Shown here piece by piece: positions 17,245 to 25,824 of a stretch of 64,000 bases of DNA. A program made the translations under genes and the position numbers. The notes under the pieces are model-generated. The model searched no databases. It saw only the letters and a program-made list of their open reading frames with translations, and had not been told where the DNA came from. The first letter of the stretch is position 1. Each line of letters begins with the position of its first letter. The stretch is taken from positions 3,403,501 through 3,467,500 of the forward strand of contig NZ_CP081120.1 of NCBI RefSeq assembly GCF_025141935.1. The letters run 5' to 3'. The stretch comes from Sulfitobacter sp. S190. GTDB taxonomy: Bacteria > Pseudomonadota > Alphaproteobacteria > Rhodobacterales > Rhodobacteraceae.

Positions 17245-17972
17245 TCTGCGGCCTCGGGGCGGCGGCCCTGCCCATGCACCAGAACAATCGCGAAATAGGG
17301 GCAATCATCGTCCGCCGTATCGGCTAGTTTTGCGATCCGCTGGCCGGGCATGGTGCCTTTTTCGACCAGCCACGCATCGTCAAGCCGCCCTGTCGCGGCA
17401 AGCGCACGGCGAACCCGCGGCAGGTTGCGCCCCGTTTTCATAATCACGAGCGCATCGGCGCGTTGCATGTGGGTGATCAGGTCATCCTCCGGCAGGGTCG
17501 CCATCAGCACGCTGAGCACGTCATCGCCCCATGTGAACGGCGTATCGAGCGCGTTCCAACACCCTACCATTCCGGGGATCGCAGGCAGCACTTCGACCTC
17601 CGCCCGGCCCTGAAGCCGGGTGTGCAGGTGCATGAAGGAGCCATAGAAGAAAGGATCACCTTCGCACAGAACGACCACGTCATTGTCGCGCGCCAGCGTT
17701 TCGAGCCTGTCCGCCCATTCGGCGTAGAACGCGACCATCAGCGCCTTGTATTCATCCGAGCCGAAATGCAGTTCGGTCGTGACGGGGTATTCCATGGGGT
17801 ATTCGATCACGTCGTCGCGCAGCATGTCGGCGACGATGGTGCGGGCCTGCCCCTTGCGGCCTTTCTTGCGAAAATAGGCAAGATGTTTGGCGCCGCGGAT
17901 GGTGCGGTCGGACTTGACGCTCATCAAATCGGGGTTCCCGGGGCCGAGGCCTGCGCAGATTACCTTGCCCAT
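17241..17972 (-). CDS. cobI: Precorrin-2 C20-methyltransferase CobI
   Basis: Methylates C20 of precorrin-2 to give precorrin-3A, committing the intermediate to cobalamin. It has 243 residues from ATG 17972 (MGKVICAGLGPGNPDLMSVKSDR). GLGPGNPDLMS is the family's SAM loop; LCEGDPFFYGSFMHLH and VLPAIPGMVGCWNAL follow. The start comes one base after the cobH stop. The C-terminus RRPEAAE and the GTGA overlap into cobJ resemble the junctions at cobN/cobG and DUF1636/cobW. Confidence 0.95.
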   Translation of the reverse strand: MGKVICAGLGPGNPDLMSVKSDRTIRGAKHLAYFRKKGRKGQARTIVADMLRDDVIEYPMEYPVTTELHFGSDEYKALMVAFYAEWADRLETLARDNDVVVLCEGDPFFYGSFMHLHTRLQGRAEVEVLPAIPGMVGCWNALDTPFTWGDDVLSVLMATLPEDDLITHMQRADALVIMKTGRNLPRVRRALAATGRLDDAWLVEKGTMPGQRIAKLADTADDDCPYFAIVLVHGQGRRPEAAE

Positions 17973-17973
17973 G

Positions 17974-18603
17974 TTATTCGACCCTGCTGGCGAGCGCGTT
18001 GACCGCCGCAACCGTGATGGCAGAGCCGCCCAGACGCCCGCGCACGATCATCGACGGCACGGGGGGGGCCTCCATCAGCGCCTCTTTGCTTTCGGCGGCC
18101 CCGATAAAGCCCACCGGGCATCCGATGATGGCAGCGGGGCGGGGGCAATCGGGATCCTCGAGCATGTTGAGCAGGTGGAACAGGGCGGTTGGGGCGTTGC
18201 CGATGGCCACGACGGCCCCTGCCAGATTTGGCCGCCACAATTCCAGCGCCGCCGCCGAACGGGTGTTCAACATCTGTTTGGCCAGATCGGGAACGGAGGG
18301 GTCACGCAGGGTGCAGATCACCTCGTTTTCGCGGGGCAGGCGTTTGCGCGTGATGCCTTCGCTGACCATATAGGCGTCGCACAGGATCGGCGCGCCGTCT
18401 TCGAGCGCCTGTCGCGCGGCGATCGCCATGCCGGGGGTGAAGGCCACGTGCTGTTCCAGGCCCACCATGCCAGCGGCGTGGATCATGCGCACGGCGACGA
18501 TCTCCTCTTCGGGGGTGAAGCGGGTCAGCGCCGCTTCGGCGCGGATGGTGGCAAAGGACTGGCGGTAGATTTCCGCGCCATCGGTGATGTAGCTGTGGGG
18601 CAT
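17974..18603 (-). CDS. cobH: Precorrin-8X methylmutase CobH
   Basis: Moves the C11 methyl group to C12, turning precorrin-8X into hydrogenobyrinic acid. It has 209 residues, matching the Pseudomonas enzyme in length. His42 in RMIHAAGMVG corresponds to the catalytic histidine of the family. ILCDAYMVSEGITRKRLP and the ligand loop AIIGCPVGFIGAAESKEAL are highly conserved. ATG 18603 directly abuts the cobG stop with no gap, and its own stop is one base before cobI. Confidence 0.96.
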   Translation of the reverse strand: MPHSYITDGAEIYRQSFATIRAEAALTRFTPEEEIVAVRMIHAAGMVGLEQHVAFTPGMAIAARQALEDGAPILCDAYMVSEGITRKRLPRENEVICTLRDPSVPDLAKQMLNTRSAAALELWRPNLAGAVVAIGNAPTALFHLLNMLEDPDCPRPAAIIGCPVGFIGAAESKEALMEAPPVPSMIVRGRLGGSAITVAAVNALASRVE

Positions 18604-19731
18604 TCAGATCAGGTCTTTCAGGTCGTCGGGCGTGAGGCCGGTGCGCACAGGCGCGTCGGCGGCGGTGCCGTTTTCGATCAGGTCATAGCCGTCTGGCGTG
18701 GCGGTGAGTGTGAGCGGGGCGGGCCGCGGATGCGCGCAGCCCTTGGTGCAGCCCGAGATGTGCAGGGACTGCTCGGGACCCAGATGCGGCGCAAGCGTGC
18801 GGCCCAGCGCCCGTGTGGGGGCCAGACCCTGCGCACAACGCGGCGGGCCGGTGCAGGCGGTGATCCGGAGCAGCGGATCGTCGGGGTCGGTGATCACATC
18901 GGCGATGTCGGGCAGGGCGCGGGCGCTTTCCACCAGCAGGAGCCGCCACGGTGTCAGCCGCAGCCCGCCGTGCTTGGCAAGCGTCGAGAGTGTTTCGGTC
19001 TGCATGGCCCCGAAGGCCAGCCCGACCAGCGACCCGTTGGGCGTATGGCCCGGTTTAGGGACGTATTCCTGTATCTGGCGTGGCACGAAATGGCCGCCGG
19101 GGCGGGCGGGGTCGGCGGCCAAGAGCCGCGCCATGCGGGTGTGCGGGCCCCGCCGGTCAGCGAACCAGCGGGCCAGGGCCAGTGCTTCGGTGGTGGCCGT
19201 TTCGAGCGTGACAGGTTTGCCAACTGTAGCGCCGTCGGCCACGAGGATCAGCCCGCCGCCCGCGTCGGTTTCGAGCCGGATATCGGCAGAGCCGTTTTGC
19301 AGCACCGGCATCCGGCCCGTATCGATCGCGAACCCGAATTTGCCGGGCAGATCGGGAGCGTCATCCGCGGCGACCGCCTCTGCCAGTGCGCCGGCAAGCA
19401 GCTCGGTGTCATCGCCGGGTTGCCAGAACGGCATCACCATGATGTTGCGGCGGCTTTCGATGTCGGCGGTGGCGTCGACCAGACCCATGTGGCCGAGACC
19501 CTCGATCAGGGCTTCGTGGCGGTCAGGCGTCACACCGCGGATCTGGATATTGGCACGGCTCGACAGGTCCAGCAGACCGTTGCCATGTGCCGCCGCGAGC
19601 GAGGCAATACCATCGGCCTGCGCCCGGCGCAGACGCCCGCCGAAAGGTTTGATGCGCACCACCAGCCCGTCGCCGGACATCATGGGGCGCAGGGCCCCGG
19701 GGCACCATCCTTTGATCTGCGGATCGCTCAT
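18604..19731 (-). CDS. cobG: Precorrin-3B synthase CobG
   Basis: An oxygen-using Fe-S monooxygenase that hydroxylates precorrin-3A to precorrin-3B, the marker of the aerobic pathway. It has 375 residues from ATG 19731 (MSDPQIKGWCPGALRPM). The two sulfite-reductase-like repeats are visible: SSRANIQIRG and, near the end, the cluster ligands ITACTGPPRCAQG and ISGCTKGCAHP (CX5C and CX3C). The start overlaps the cobN stop (ATGA), preceded by GGAGG in the cobN coding end. An in-frame start at 19779 is inside cobN and lacks support. Confidence 0.94.
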   Translation of the reverse strand: MSDPQIKGWCPGALRPMMSGDGLVVRIKPFGGRLRRAQADGIASLAAAHGNGLLDLSSRANIQIRGVTPDRHEALIEGLGHMGLVDATADIESRRNIMVMPFWQPGDDTELLAGALAEAVAADDAPDLPGKFGFAIDTGRMPVLQNGSADIRLETDAGGGLILVADGATVGKPVTLETATTEALALARWFADRRGPHTRMARLLAADPARPGGHFVPRQIQEYVPKPGHTPNGSLVGLAFGAMQTETLSTLAKHGGLRLTPWRLLLVESARALPDIADVITDPDDPLLRITACTGPPRCAQGLAPTRALGRTLAPHLGPEQSLHISGCTKGCAHPRPAPLTLTATPDGYDLIENGTAADAPVRTGLTPDDLKDLI

Positions 19732-22700
19732 TCGGCGGCCTCCAGTGCGGCAGAGATGGAATTGCGCCGTGTCACCCACAACCCGGCATCGCGCAGCGCG
19801 GCGAAGCGGGCACGCATTTCGGCGAGCGCGACGGGGTTTTCAGTCTCTAAAAAGGCGATAAGGTCATCGCGGCCCAGCGTCGCGTCGTAGTAGAGGTCAA
19901 ACAAATGCGCAGGCACGGCGCGGGTCAAATGCGCAAAGGCGGCCATGTTATCGAGCGTGGCGGCGATTTCGGCGCCGCCGCGAAAACCGTGGCGCATCAT
20001 GCCATTGGCCCAGTCGGGATTTGCGGCGCGGGCGCGGACGACACGGGCAATTTCTTCGGGCATGGAGCGTGCGCGCGGGGCCCCGACACGGGTGCTGTCG
20101 ACATGGTACATGGCGGGGGTTTCGGCCCCCAGATGCGCCATGGCAGCGGCAAAGCCGCCTTCGTGCGTGGCGTAGTCGGAGGAAAGCAGAACGTCCGTTT
20201 CGGTGAGATCCTGCATGTGCGCAAACCCATCGGCCTGCCGCAACCGCGTTTCCAGCCCCGCACGATCGTGATGCGCGCCACCCTTGGCGTCGAGCGCCCA
20301 TTCCGAACCTTTGAGCCACGCCTCACCGGCGGCAGAACGCCCGGCATCGGAATAATCCTGCAAGGCCGCGTCCATGTTCAGGCCATAAAGCCCCGGTTTA
20401 GGGCCGAATACACGGGAGGCCTGTATTTTATAGGGGTTCATGTCGGCGGCTTCTTCGCGGTCGGCAAGGGCCGTGGTTGCCGCTTCGAACAAACCACCGA
20501 GATTTGGGAAAACATCACGGAACAGACCCGAGATGCGCAGGGTCACGTCGATGCGGGGCCGGTCGAGCACGGTGAGCGGCAGGACGTCAAAACCCGATAC
20601 CCGTTCGGACCCGTCGTCCCACTTGGGCGCGATACCTGCCAGATGCATGGCCATCGCGACCTCTTCGCCCGCGGTGCGCATGGTGGCGGAGCCCCACAGG
20701 TCAATGACCAGCCCGCGGGGCCAATCCCCGTTGTCCTGCAAATGGCGCCGGAGCAGTTCTTCGGCCAGTTTCACGCCCTGTGCGTAAGCGGCGCGGGACG
20801 GAACGGCACGGGGATCGACCGAGAACAGATTGCGACCCGTCGGCAGGACATCGGAGCGGCCCCGGTAGGGCGAACCGGACGGGCCAGCGGCGACACGCCG
20901 CCCGTCGAGCGCGGTCAGCAAGCCATCGGTTTCGCCATCGGCGGTGCCGTAGATGTGCAGCCCGTCGCCGTACTGGCTTTCCTTAATGTCACAGACGAAC
21001 CGGTCGATGCGGGTGATTGCTTCGGCCTCGCAGGCGTCGGCGGTGAGGCCAAGATCAGTCTCTACACCGGCGGATTTCGCCTCGTCCCGGATGGTTTGCA
21101 CCAAACGGTCGCGGCGGGCCGGGTCGAGCCCGTCAGCGGTCGAGTATTCATCGAGCAGTCGCTCCAGCCGGATCAGGGCATCGGGCGTTTCGCTGTCCTT
21201 GAGCGGTGGCGGCACGTGGCCCAGCGTCACCGCACCGATGCGGCGTTTGGCCTGCGCCGCTTCGCCGGGATCGTTGACGATGAAGGGATAAATGACAGGC
21301 AAATCCCTGGTCAGCACTTCGGGCCAGCACTCGTCCGATAGGGCCACCGCTTTGCCCGGAAGCCATTCGAGCGTGCCATGTGCCCCGATGTGGACCAAGG
21401 CGTGATGGCCCTGCGCGCGCAACCACAGATAAAACGCGACATAGCTGTGACGGGGGACGCGGGCGAGATCGTGGTAGTCGGTATCGCGCGCCGCAATCGC
21501 GCCGCGTTCGGGTTGCAGGGCGACAAGCGCGTTGCCGCAGGCCTGCGCGGGGAACCGAAACGCCCCGTCCTGCACCATCGGATCGTCGGCCACGTCACCC
21601 CATGCGGTGTGCAGATAATCGCGCAGGGTTTGCGGCAGCGTTTCGAGCGCGGCACGGTAGTCCGCGACAGGCCAGTCGATATGCGTCTGCGTCAGCGATT
21701 TGCCAAAGCCGATTGTGGGCTGCACCGCGTATCCGGCATGCGCCAGTGTCAGCAGCATGTCTTCGGCGCTGGCCAGCGCGTCGAGGCCCACCGCATGCGC
21801 GATCTGATCCTCGCGGCCGGGGTAGGTGGACAGAACGAGGGCGATTTTGCGTTTGTCAGGCTCTGTTCTGGCCAGACGTTGCCACCCGTCGATCCGGTCA
21901 ACGACGGCGGTGATCCGGTCGTCCTGGGCGCGGTGCGAAAAGCGCGAGTATTGCAAATCGGGGTCTTTGCGTTCCGGCGCCTTGAAGCTGACGACGCCCG
22001 TAAACAGCCTTCCGTCCACCTCTGGCAGAACCACGTGCATGGCCAGATCGGCGGGCGACAGGCCGCGTTCGCTGTCGGCCCATTCTTTCTTGCGCGCGGT
22101 AGACAGGGCCACCTGAAACACGGGGCAGCCGGTGGTATCGAGCGGGGACGTCCCATCGGTGCCTTTACCCGAAAAGGCGGTCGCGTTGACGATGGCCACG
22201 GGATCAAGCTGTTTGAGCGCGGAGGGCAGAAAATCACGCGCGACCGGGGATTTCAGAGAGGGGGCGAACAGGCCGACGGCATTGTAGCCCCTCGCGCGCA
22301 GTTGCCGGATCAGCGCATCGATGGGCGCGGTGTCGGCGGAGGTCAGGTAGCTGCGGTAGAACGTGACCGCGACGGTGTCGCCATGCGCATCGAGAAACGG
22401 CAATATGCCTTTGTCAGGGTCGTAAAAGCCGCAATCGGGGACGGTTTTTGCGCCCAGCACCGGGCCTGCGTAGAGCCCTGCTGCCAGCGCCATTTGCGCG
22501 AGTGCCGCCTGTGCCGCGACGGCGCCGCCCGCGTCGCACAGGTGTTGCAGCCGCCGCAGCGTTGAAATGGGCAGGGTCGAATGGGCGTCGAGCGCGGGGT
22601 CTTCGCGCCCGTCGGCGGGCAGAACCGCCAGTGCGATGCCGTTGCGGCGCGCGAAATCCTGCACCTGCATGATGCCGTAGGGCCAGTAGTTTTCGCCGCC

Positions 22701-22961
22701 AATGAGCCGGATCAGGATGCCTTTGGCCCCTGTCAGGGTCGCATCCACGTAGTTGTCGACTGACGCCGGATGCCGCAGCGCCGTCAGGTTGCACAGCCGC
22801 AAGGTGGGCAGCGATCCGTCCGCGCGGTGCCAGCCCGCCGCAAAAGCGCCAAGGTCACTGTCGGAGAACGACAACACCACAAGATCCGCAGGCGTTTGCT
22901 GCGGATCGAATGGGGTCTCGGTATCCTCGAGCCCGTGGCTTTCACGGAAGACGACGTGCAT
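19728..22961 (-). CDS. cobN: Cobaltochelatase subunit CobN
   Basis: The large subunit of the ATP-dependent cobaltochelatase that puts Co2+ into hydrogenobyrinic acid a,c-diamide with CobS and CobT, neither of which is in the window. It has 1077 residues from ATG 22961 (MHVVFRESHGLEDTETPFDP), somewhat shorter than Pseudomonas CobN. Conserved blocks include HIGAHGTLEWLPGKAVALSD, YPFIVNDPGEAAQAKRRIGA and GLVIDLWGSATMRTAGEEVA. The frame continues to 23018, but those 19 residues are within cobW. The start is one base after the cobW stop. Confidence 0.96.
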   Translation of the reverse strand: MHVVFRESHGLEDTETPFDPQQTPADLVVLSFSDSDLGAFAAGWHRADGSLPTLRLCNLTALRHPASVDNYVDATLTGAKGILIRLIGGENYWPYGIMQVQDFARRNGIALAVLPADGREDPALDAHSTLPISTLRRLQHLCDAGGAVAAQAALAQMALAAGLYAGPVLGAKTVPDCGFYDPDKGILPFLDAHGDTVAVTFYRSYLTSADTAPIDALIRQLRARGYNAVGLFAPSLKSPVARDFLPSALKQLDPVAIVNATAFSGKGTDGTSPLDTTGCPVFQVALSTARKKEWADSERGLSPADLAMHVVLPEVDGRLFTGVVSFKAPERKDPDLQYSRFSHRAQDDRITAVVDRIDGWQRLARTEPDKRKIALVLSTYPGREDQIAHAVGLDALASAEDMLLTLAHAGYAVQPTIGFGKSLTQTHIDWPVADYRAALETLPQTLRDYLHTAWGDVADDPMVQDGAFRFPAQACGNALVALQPERGAIAARDTDYHDLARVPRHSYVAFYLWLRAQGHHALVHIGAHGTLEWLPGKAVALSDECWPEVLTRDLPVIYPFIVNDPGEAAQAKRRIGAVTLGHVPPPLKDSETPDALIRLERLLDEYSTADGLDPARRDRLVQTIRDEAKSAGVETDLGLTADACEAEAITRIDRFVCDIKESQYGDGLHIYGTADGETDGLLTALDGRRVAAGPSGSPYRGRSDVLPTGRNLFSVDPRAVPSRAAYAQGVKLAEELLRRHLQDNGDWPRGLVIDLWGSATMRTAGEEVAMAMHLAGIAPKWDDGSERVSGFDVLPLTVLDRPRIDVTLRISGLFRDVFPNLGGLFEAATTALADREEAADMNPYKIQASRVFGPKPGLYGLNMDAALQDYSDAGRSAAGEAWLKGSEWALDAKGGAHHDRAGLETRLRQADGFAHMQDLTETDVLLSSDYATHEGGFAAAMAHLGAETPAMYHVDSTRVGAPRARSMPEEIARVVRARAANPDWANGMMRHGFRGGAEIAATLDNMAAFAHLTRAVPAHLFDLYYDATLGRDDLIAFLETENPVALAEMRARFAALRDAGLWVTRRNSISAALEAAE

Positions 22962-22962
22962 G

Positions 22963-23997
22963 TCAGGCGCCAAGGACCTCGCGGATTTTGTCGGGGTCGA
23001 TGTGGTCGTGTTCGGCAATCACCACAAGCGCGCCGTGGCGCATATCGCTGCCCCAGGGACGGTCGTACTGGTGGCGCACGCGCGCGCCGACGGCCTGCAC
23101 CAACATCCGCATCGGTTTGCCTTCGACGGCGACGTAGCCCTTGACGCGCAGCACCCGCTGTTCGGTGGCGAGCCGTTTGATCTGCGACACTAACGCTGCA
23201 GGATCGGCGATTTCGGGCATGGGGATCACGATGGTGTCAAAGTCATCGTGTTCGTGATCGTCATGGCCATCGTGGTGGGACGGGCGCGCGGCCAGATCGT
23301 CTTCGGCCTTGGCATCGAGGCCCAGCACAACGTTGGGGTCGATGACGCCCTCGGTCATTTCGAGAATGGGGATCTGGCGGGGGCTTTCGGCTTCGATGAC
23401 GGTCCGGGCCTTGGCCAGACCGTCGCTGCCGGCGAGATCGGCCTTGGACATCAGCACGATGTCGGCGCAGGAGATCTGGTCTTCGAACACTTCGGACAGG
23501 GGTGTTTCGTGATCAAGGCTTTCGTCGGCTTGCCGCTGCGCGTCGACGGCGGCGACATCTGCGGCGAATGTGCCCGCGGCGACTGCTTCGGCGTCGGCCA
23601 GTGCGATGACACCATCGACCGTGATCTTGGAGCGGATGGCGGGCCAGTCGAACGCCTTGAGCAACGGTTTGGGCAGGGCAAGACCGGAGGTTTCGATGAG
23701 GATGTGGTCGGGACGCGTGGGCAGGGCCATCAGCGCCTCGATCGTGGGGATGAAGTCATCGGCGACGGTGCAGCAGATGCAGCCATTGGCCAGTTCGACG
23801 ATGTTTTCGGCGGGGCAATCGGGGATCGCGCAGGATTTCAGGATATCGCCGTCCACGCCGACAGTCCCGAATTCGTTGACCAGAACGGCGAGACGGCGAC
23901 CGCCCGCGTTCTGCATCAAGTGGCGGATCAGAGTGGTTTTGCCGGCACCGAGAAAGCCGGTGATGACGGTGACGGGGATTTTGGACAGATCGCTCAT
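22963..23997 (-). CDS. cobW: CobW, COG0523-family metal-chaperone GTPase
   Basis: A 344-residue G3E GTPase. The P-loop GFLGAGKTTL has Lys20. The metal site ANGCICCTV follows at about residue 77. GTPase motif SKADL lies at about 200. A His/Asp-rich loop HHDGHDDHEHDD sits between the GTPase and the CobW C-terminal domain. CobW is thought to deliver Co2+ for the chelatase encoded next by cobN. ATG at 23997 is chosen because it overlaps the DUF1636 stop (ATGA) and has GGAGG upstream; the longer frame to 24228 encodes arginine-rich sequence with no homology. Confidence 0.94.
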   Translation of the reverse strand: MSDLSKIPVTVITGFLGAGKTTLIRHLMQNAGGRRLAVLVNEFGTVGVDGDILKSCAIPDCPAENIVELANGCICCTVADDFIPTIEALMALPTRPDHILIETSGLALPKPLLKAFDWPAIRSKITVDGVIALADAEAVAAGTFAADVAAVDAQRQADESLDHETPLSEVFEDQISCADIVLMSKADLAGSDGLAKARTVIEAESPRQIPILEMTEGVIDPNVVLGLDAKAEDDLAARPSHHDGHDDHEHDDFDTIVIPMPEIADPAALVSQIKRLATEQRVLRVKGYVAVEGKPMRMLVQAVGARVRHQYDRPWGSDMRHGALVVIAEHDHIDPDKIREVLGA

Positions 23998-24368
23998 TCG
24001 GCGGCCTCCGCTGGGAGTTTGAGGGCGGGAATACGGGCAAGGCTTTGCTTGCGGAAAATCACGGGGCGTTCGCGCCAGGGCACCAGCCCGTCGTCGGTGG
24101 CGGCATAGGCGGCGGCACCGGTCAGAATGTCGGGCGCGTCGGCGTCGGTCATGTGGCCGTAGACGTAGGTCCACTTGCCGGGCTGTGACAAAGCCACGGC
24201 GGCACCGGCCTTGCAGGCCGACAGGCATTCCACCGCGACGATCTGCACGTCCTGCGGCGTTTCCAACGCGCTGAGCGCGCGGTGCAGGCGGGCACCGGGG
24301 CGCTGGCTGTCGTCTTCGTGTGTCTCACCGGCCTTGCAGGTGGTGCAGACATAAAGCGTGGCGGTCAT
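23994..24368 (-). CDS. DUF1636 family, 2Fe-2S ferredoxin-like protein (copy 2)
   Basis: A 124-residue protein with Cys8/Cys11 (YVCTTCKAGE) and Cys48/Cys52 (VECLSACKAGAAV), the same CxxC...CxxxC pattern as the copy next to cobF. It should hold a thioredoxin-fold [2Fe-2S] centre. It lies directly before cobW (4-base overlap). The tail KQSLARIPA resembles KAIARIPA of copy 1 and is followed by a further LKLPAEAAE. A place in metal supply or redox support for cobalt insertion is suggested by the location only. Confidence 0.85.
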   Translation of the reverse strand: MTATLYVCTTCKAGETHEDDSQRPGARLHRALSALETPQDVQIVAVECLSACKAGAAVALSQPGKWTYVYGHMTDADAPDILTGAAAYAATDDGLVPWRERPVIFRKQSLARIPALKLPAEAAE

Positions 24369-24419
24369 TGGGGTGGCTCCGTGGGTTGGCGGCAGGCTAA
24401 CGCATATGGGGCGGCGGCG

Positions 24420-24899
24420 CTATTCTACCGTGACGTTCGTTGTGGCGGCGATGGCCGAGCCATCGACGCTGAGGGGGCGATGATCGTTGCTGTTGAGGGT
24501 GACGCGGATTTCAACGTCACCGGCGGGCAGATTGTCGAGATGCACCCAAGGGCCATAGACGCGGCCCCATTTGTCGCCGTTGATATACACATGGGCGTGG
24601 CCACGGCCCGGCGCGTGGTCAAGGCTGGCCGATCGGGGATCAAAGCTGAAGTTACCGGCCATGATGTGCAGGTTGTAGCCCGCCATCGGATCGGCGCTGA
24701 GCGCAATGTCGAGCGTGGGCGCATCGGCGGCATCGAGCTCGAGCGGCTGGTCGTGCATCGCGGCATGATCCATTCCGCCGTGGTGGGCGGGGTCGGCGTG
24801 ATCGTGGCCGTCAAAGGTGATGCCGTTGCCAGCCGCGACCACGAAGCCGCCCGCGGCCCCGAAGACCAGACCGATCACGAAAAGGGCGAATGTGCGCAT
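24420..24899 (-). CDS. His-rich exported protein of the cobalt-transport locus
   Basis: A 159-residue protein that I cannot assign to a named family. Residues 1-24 (MRTFALFVIGLVFGAAGGFV...) form a signal peptide or membrane anchor. Residues 32-50 carry six His and two Met (GHDHADPAHHGGMDHAAMH), a likely divalent-metal site. The rest, with YNLHIMAGNFSFDP, HAHVYINGDKWGRVYGPWVHLD and EIRVTLNSNDHRPL, looks like a beta-sandwich domain similar to those of periplasmic metal-handling proteins. It lies between cbtA (27 bases) and DUF1636 (51 bases), under the same riboswitch, so periplasmic cobalt binding is a reasonable inference. Confidence 0.75.
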   Translation of the reverse strand: MRTFALFVIGLVFGAAGGFVVAAGNGITFDGHDHADPAHHGGMDHAAMHDQPLELDAADAPTLDIALSADPMAGYNLHIMAGNFSFDPRSASLDHAPGRGHAHVYINGDKWGRVYGPWVHLDNLPAGDVEIRVTLNSNDHRPLSVDGSAIAATTNVTVE

Positions 24900-24926
24900 G
24901 ATGCTCTCCCGCGCAGCACAGGTCCG

Positions 24927-25610
24927 TCAGGCGGTCCTGCGCTGCTCCTTGTCCAGAAAATAGGCGGCAAACATGCCCGTGAGTACCCAAGCCGCCAGAC
25001 CCACGCCAAACGCCCGCGCCGCAAAGAGGGCGCCGATTTCGGTCGGCACGGGGCCGGTAAAGCTGTCGGGTTCGGGGGCGCCCACGAGGTGCGGCGCCAG
25101 CAGCAGGATCACCGCCACGCCCCAGAGGGTCCAGTTGCGCCCGAACGCCAGCAGCCACATGGCGATGGCGGCGGCGGCAACGGTGGCAAACCACCAGACC
25201 TGGCGCGCGCCCACATCGGCGGCAGCCACACCCGGCACTTCGGGTGCCAGCGAAAAGCCCGGTGCGAAATGGGCCGCGACAAAGCCCGCGACGCCCCAGA
25301 TGATCCCGGTGCGTGCGTCGATGGTCGCACCACGTTCTTCGGCCAGCAGCATCAGACCCACGAGGATCAGCGCGTAGCCGGTGTAGGTGATCATCGTGAA
25401 GGCGATGCTGAGCAGATCGCGTACGGGATCGAAGCCCGGCAGTTCAGGATGGGCAGACACCGCCTGACCGCCGAAGTGGACAAGCGCACCGCTTTCGTAC
25501 AGCTCGGCGTGCAACAGCACGGGCTGAACAAAGATCAACTGCAGCAGACCGGCGAACAAGCCCGCAGCAGCACCAGCGAACAACGCGCTGGTCAGCAGTT
25601 TGGAAAGCAT
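24927..25610 (-). CDS. cbtA: Cobalt transporter subunit CbtA
   Basis: A 227-residue membrane protein with about six helices. The N-terminal segment LFAGAAAGLFAGLLQLIFVQPVLLHAELYE and the later FVAAHFAPGFSLAPEVPGVAAADV are typical of CbtA, the large subunit of a predicted B12-riboswitch-controlled cobalt importer. His residues within helices (AHFAPG, HLVGAP) may bind Co2+. It starts three bases after the cbtB stop. Confidence 0.93.
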   Translation of the reverse strand: MLSKLLTSALFAGAAAGLFAGLLQLIFVQPVLLHAELYESGALVHFGGQAVSAHPELPGFDPVRDLLSIAFTMITYTGYALILVGLMLLAEERGATIDARTGIIWGVAGFVAAHFAPGFSLAPEVPGVAAADVGARQVWWFATVAAAAIAMWLLAFGRNWTLWGVAVILLLAPHLVGAPEPDSFTGPVPTEIGALFAARAFGVGLAAWVLTGMFAAYFLDKEQRRTA

Positions 25611-25613
25611 GGC

Positions 25614-25784
25614 CTAGTGGCAGGGAAAGCCGGTTGCGTGACGCATGTCGTGTGCGGCGTCGTGCAGCGTGGCGGCCTGCAGGTGGCCTGTCAGCGTGAT
25701 CAGCGCAACGCCCAGAACACCCACGAACAGGGCGGGAAGAGCGGCACTGCGGCTGGCGGCGACTGCTTTGACTTGTGTTTTCAT
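25614..25784 (-). CDS. cbtB: Cobalt transporter subunit CbtB
   Basis: A 56-residue protein with one membrane helix (PALFVGVLGVALITLTGHLQ) and the family C-terminus HDAAHDMRHATGFPCH, whose His and Cys residues are likely cobalt ligands. ATG 25784 has AGGAG nine bases upstream; the frame continues to 25922 through the riboswitch, which is rejected. It is the first gene of the cobalamin operon and directly follows the riboswitch. Confidence 0.93.
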   Translation of the reverse strand: MKTQVKAVAASRSAALPALFVGVLGVALITLTGHLQAATLHDAAHDMRHATGFPCH

Positions 25785-25800
25785 CTTCGGTTTCTCCTGG

Positions 25801-25816
25801 CCGTCACACCCGACGG
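25801..25816 (-). promoter_or_regulatory. Hairpin in the cbtB leader (possible expression platform)
   Basis: On the minus strand CCGTC pairs with GACGG around GGGTGT, directly before the cbtB ribosome site CCAGGAG (25794-25800). It lies between the cobalamin aptamer and the start codon, where an expression platform is expected. No U-tract follows, so control of translation is more likely than termination. Confidence 0.5.
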
Positions 25817-25824
25817 CATGATTG

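Noticed and set aside
17887..19890. A 667-codon plus-strand open frame
   Set aside because: It lies opposite cobI, cobH and cobG, is low-complexity in Gly, Arg and His, and has no recognisable domain; it is a high-GC shadow of real genes.
19905..22565. Long plus-strand open frames opposite cobN
   Set aside because: Antisense shadows: cobN is strongly conserved along its whole length on the minus strand.
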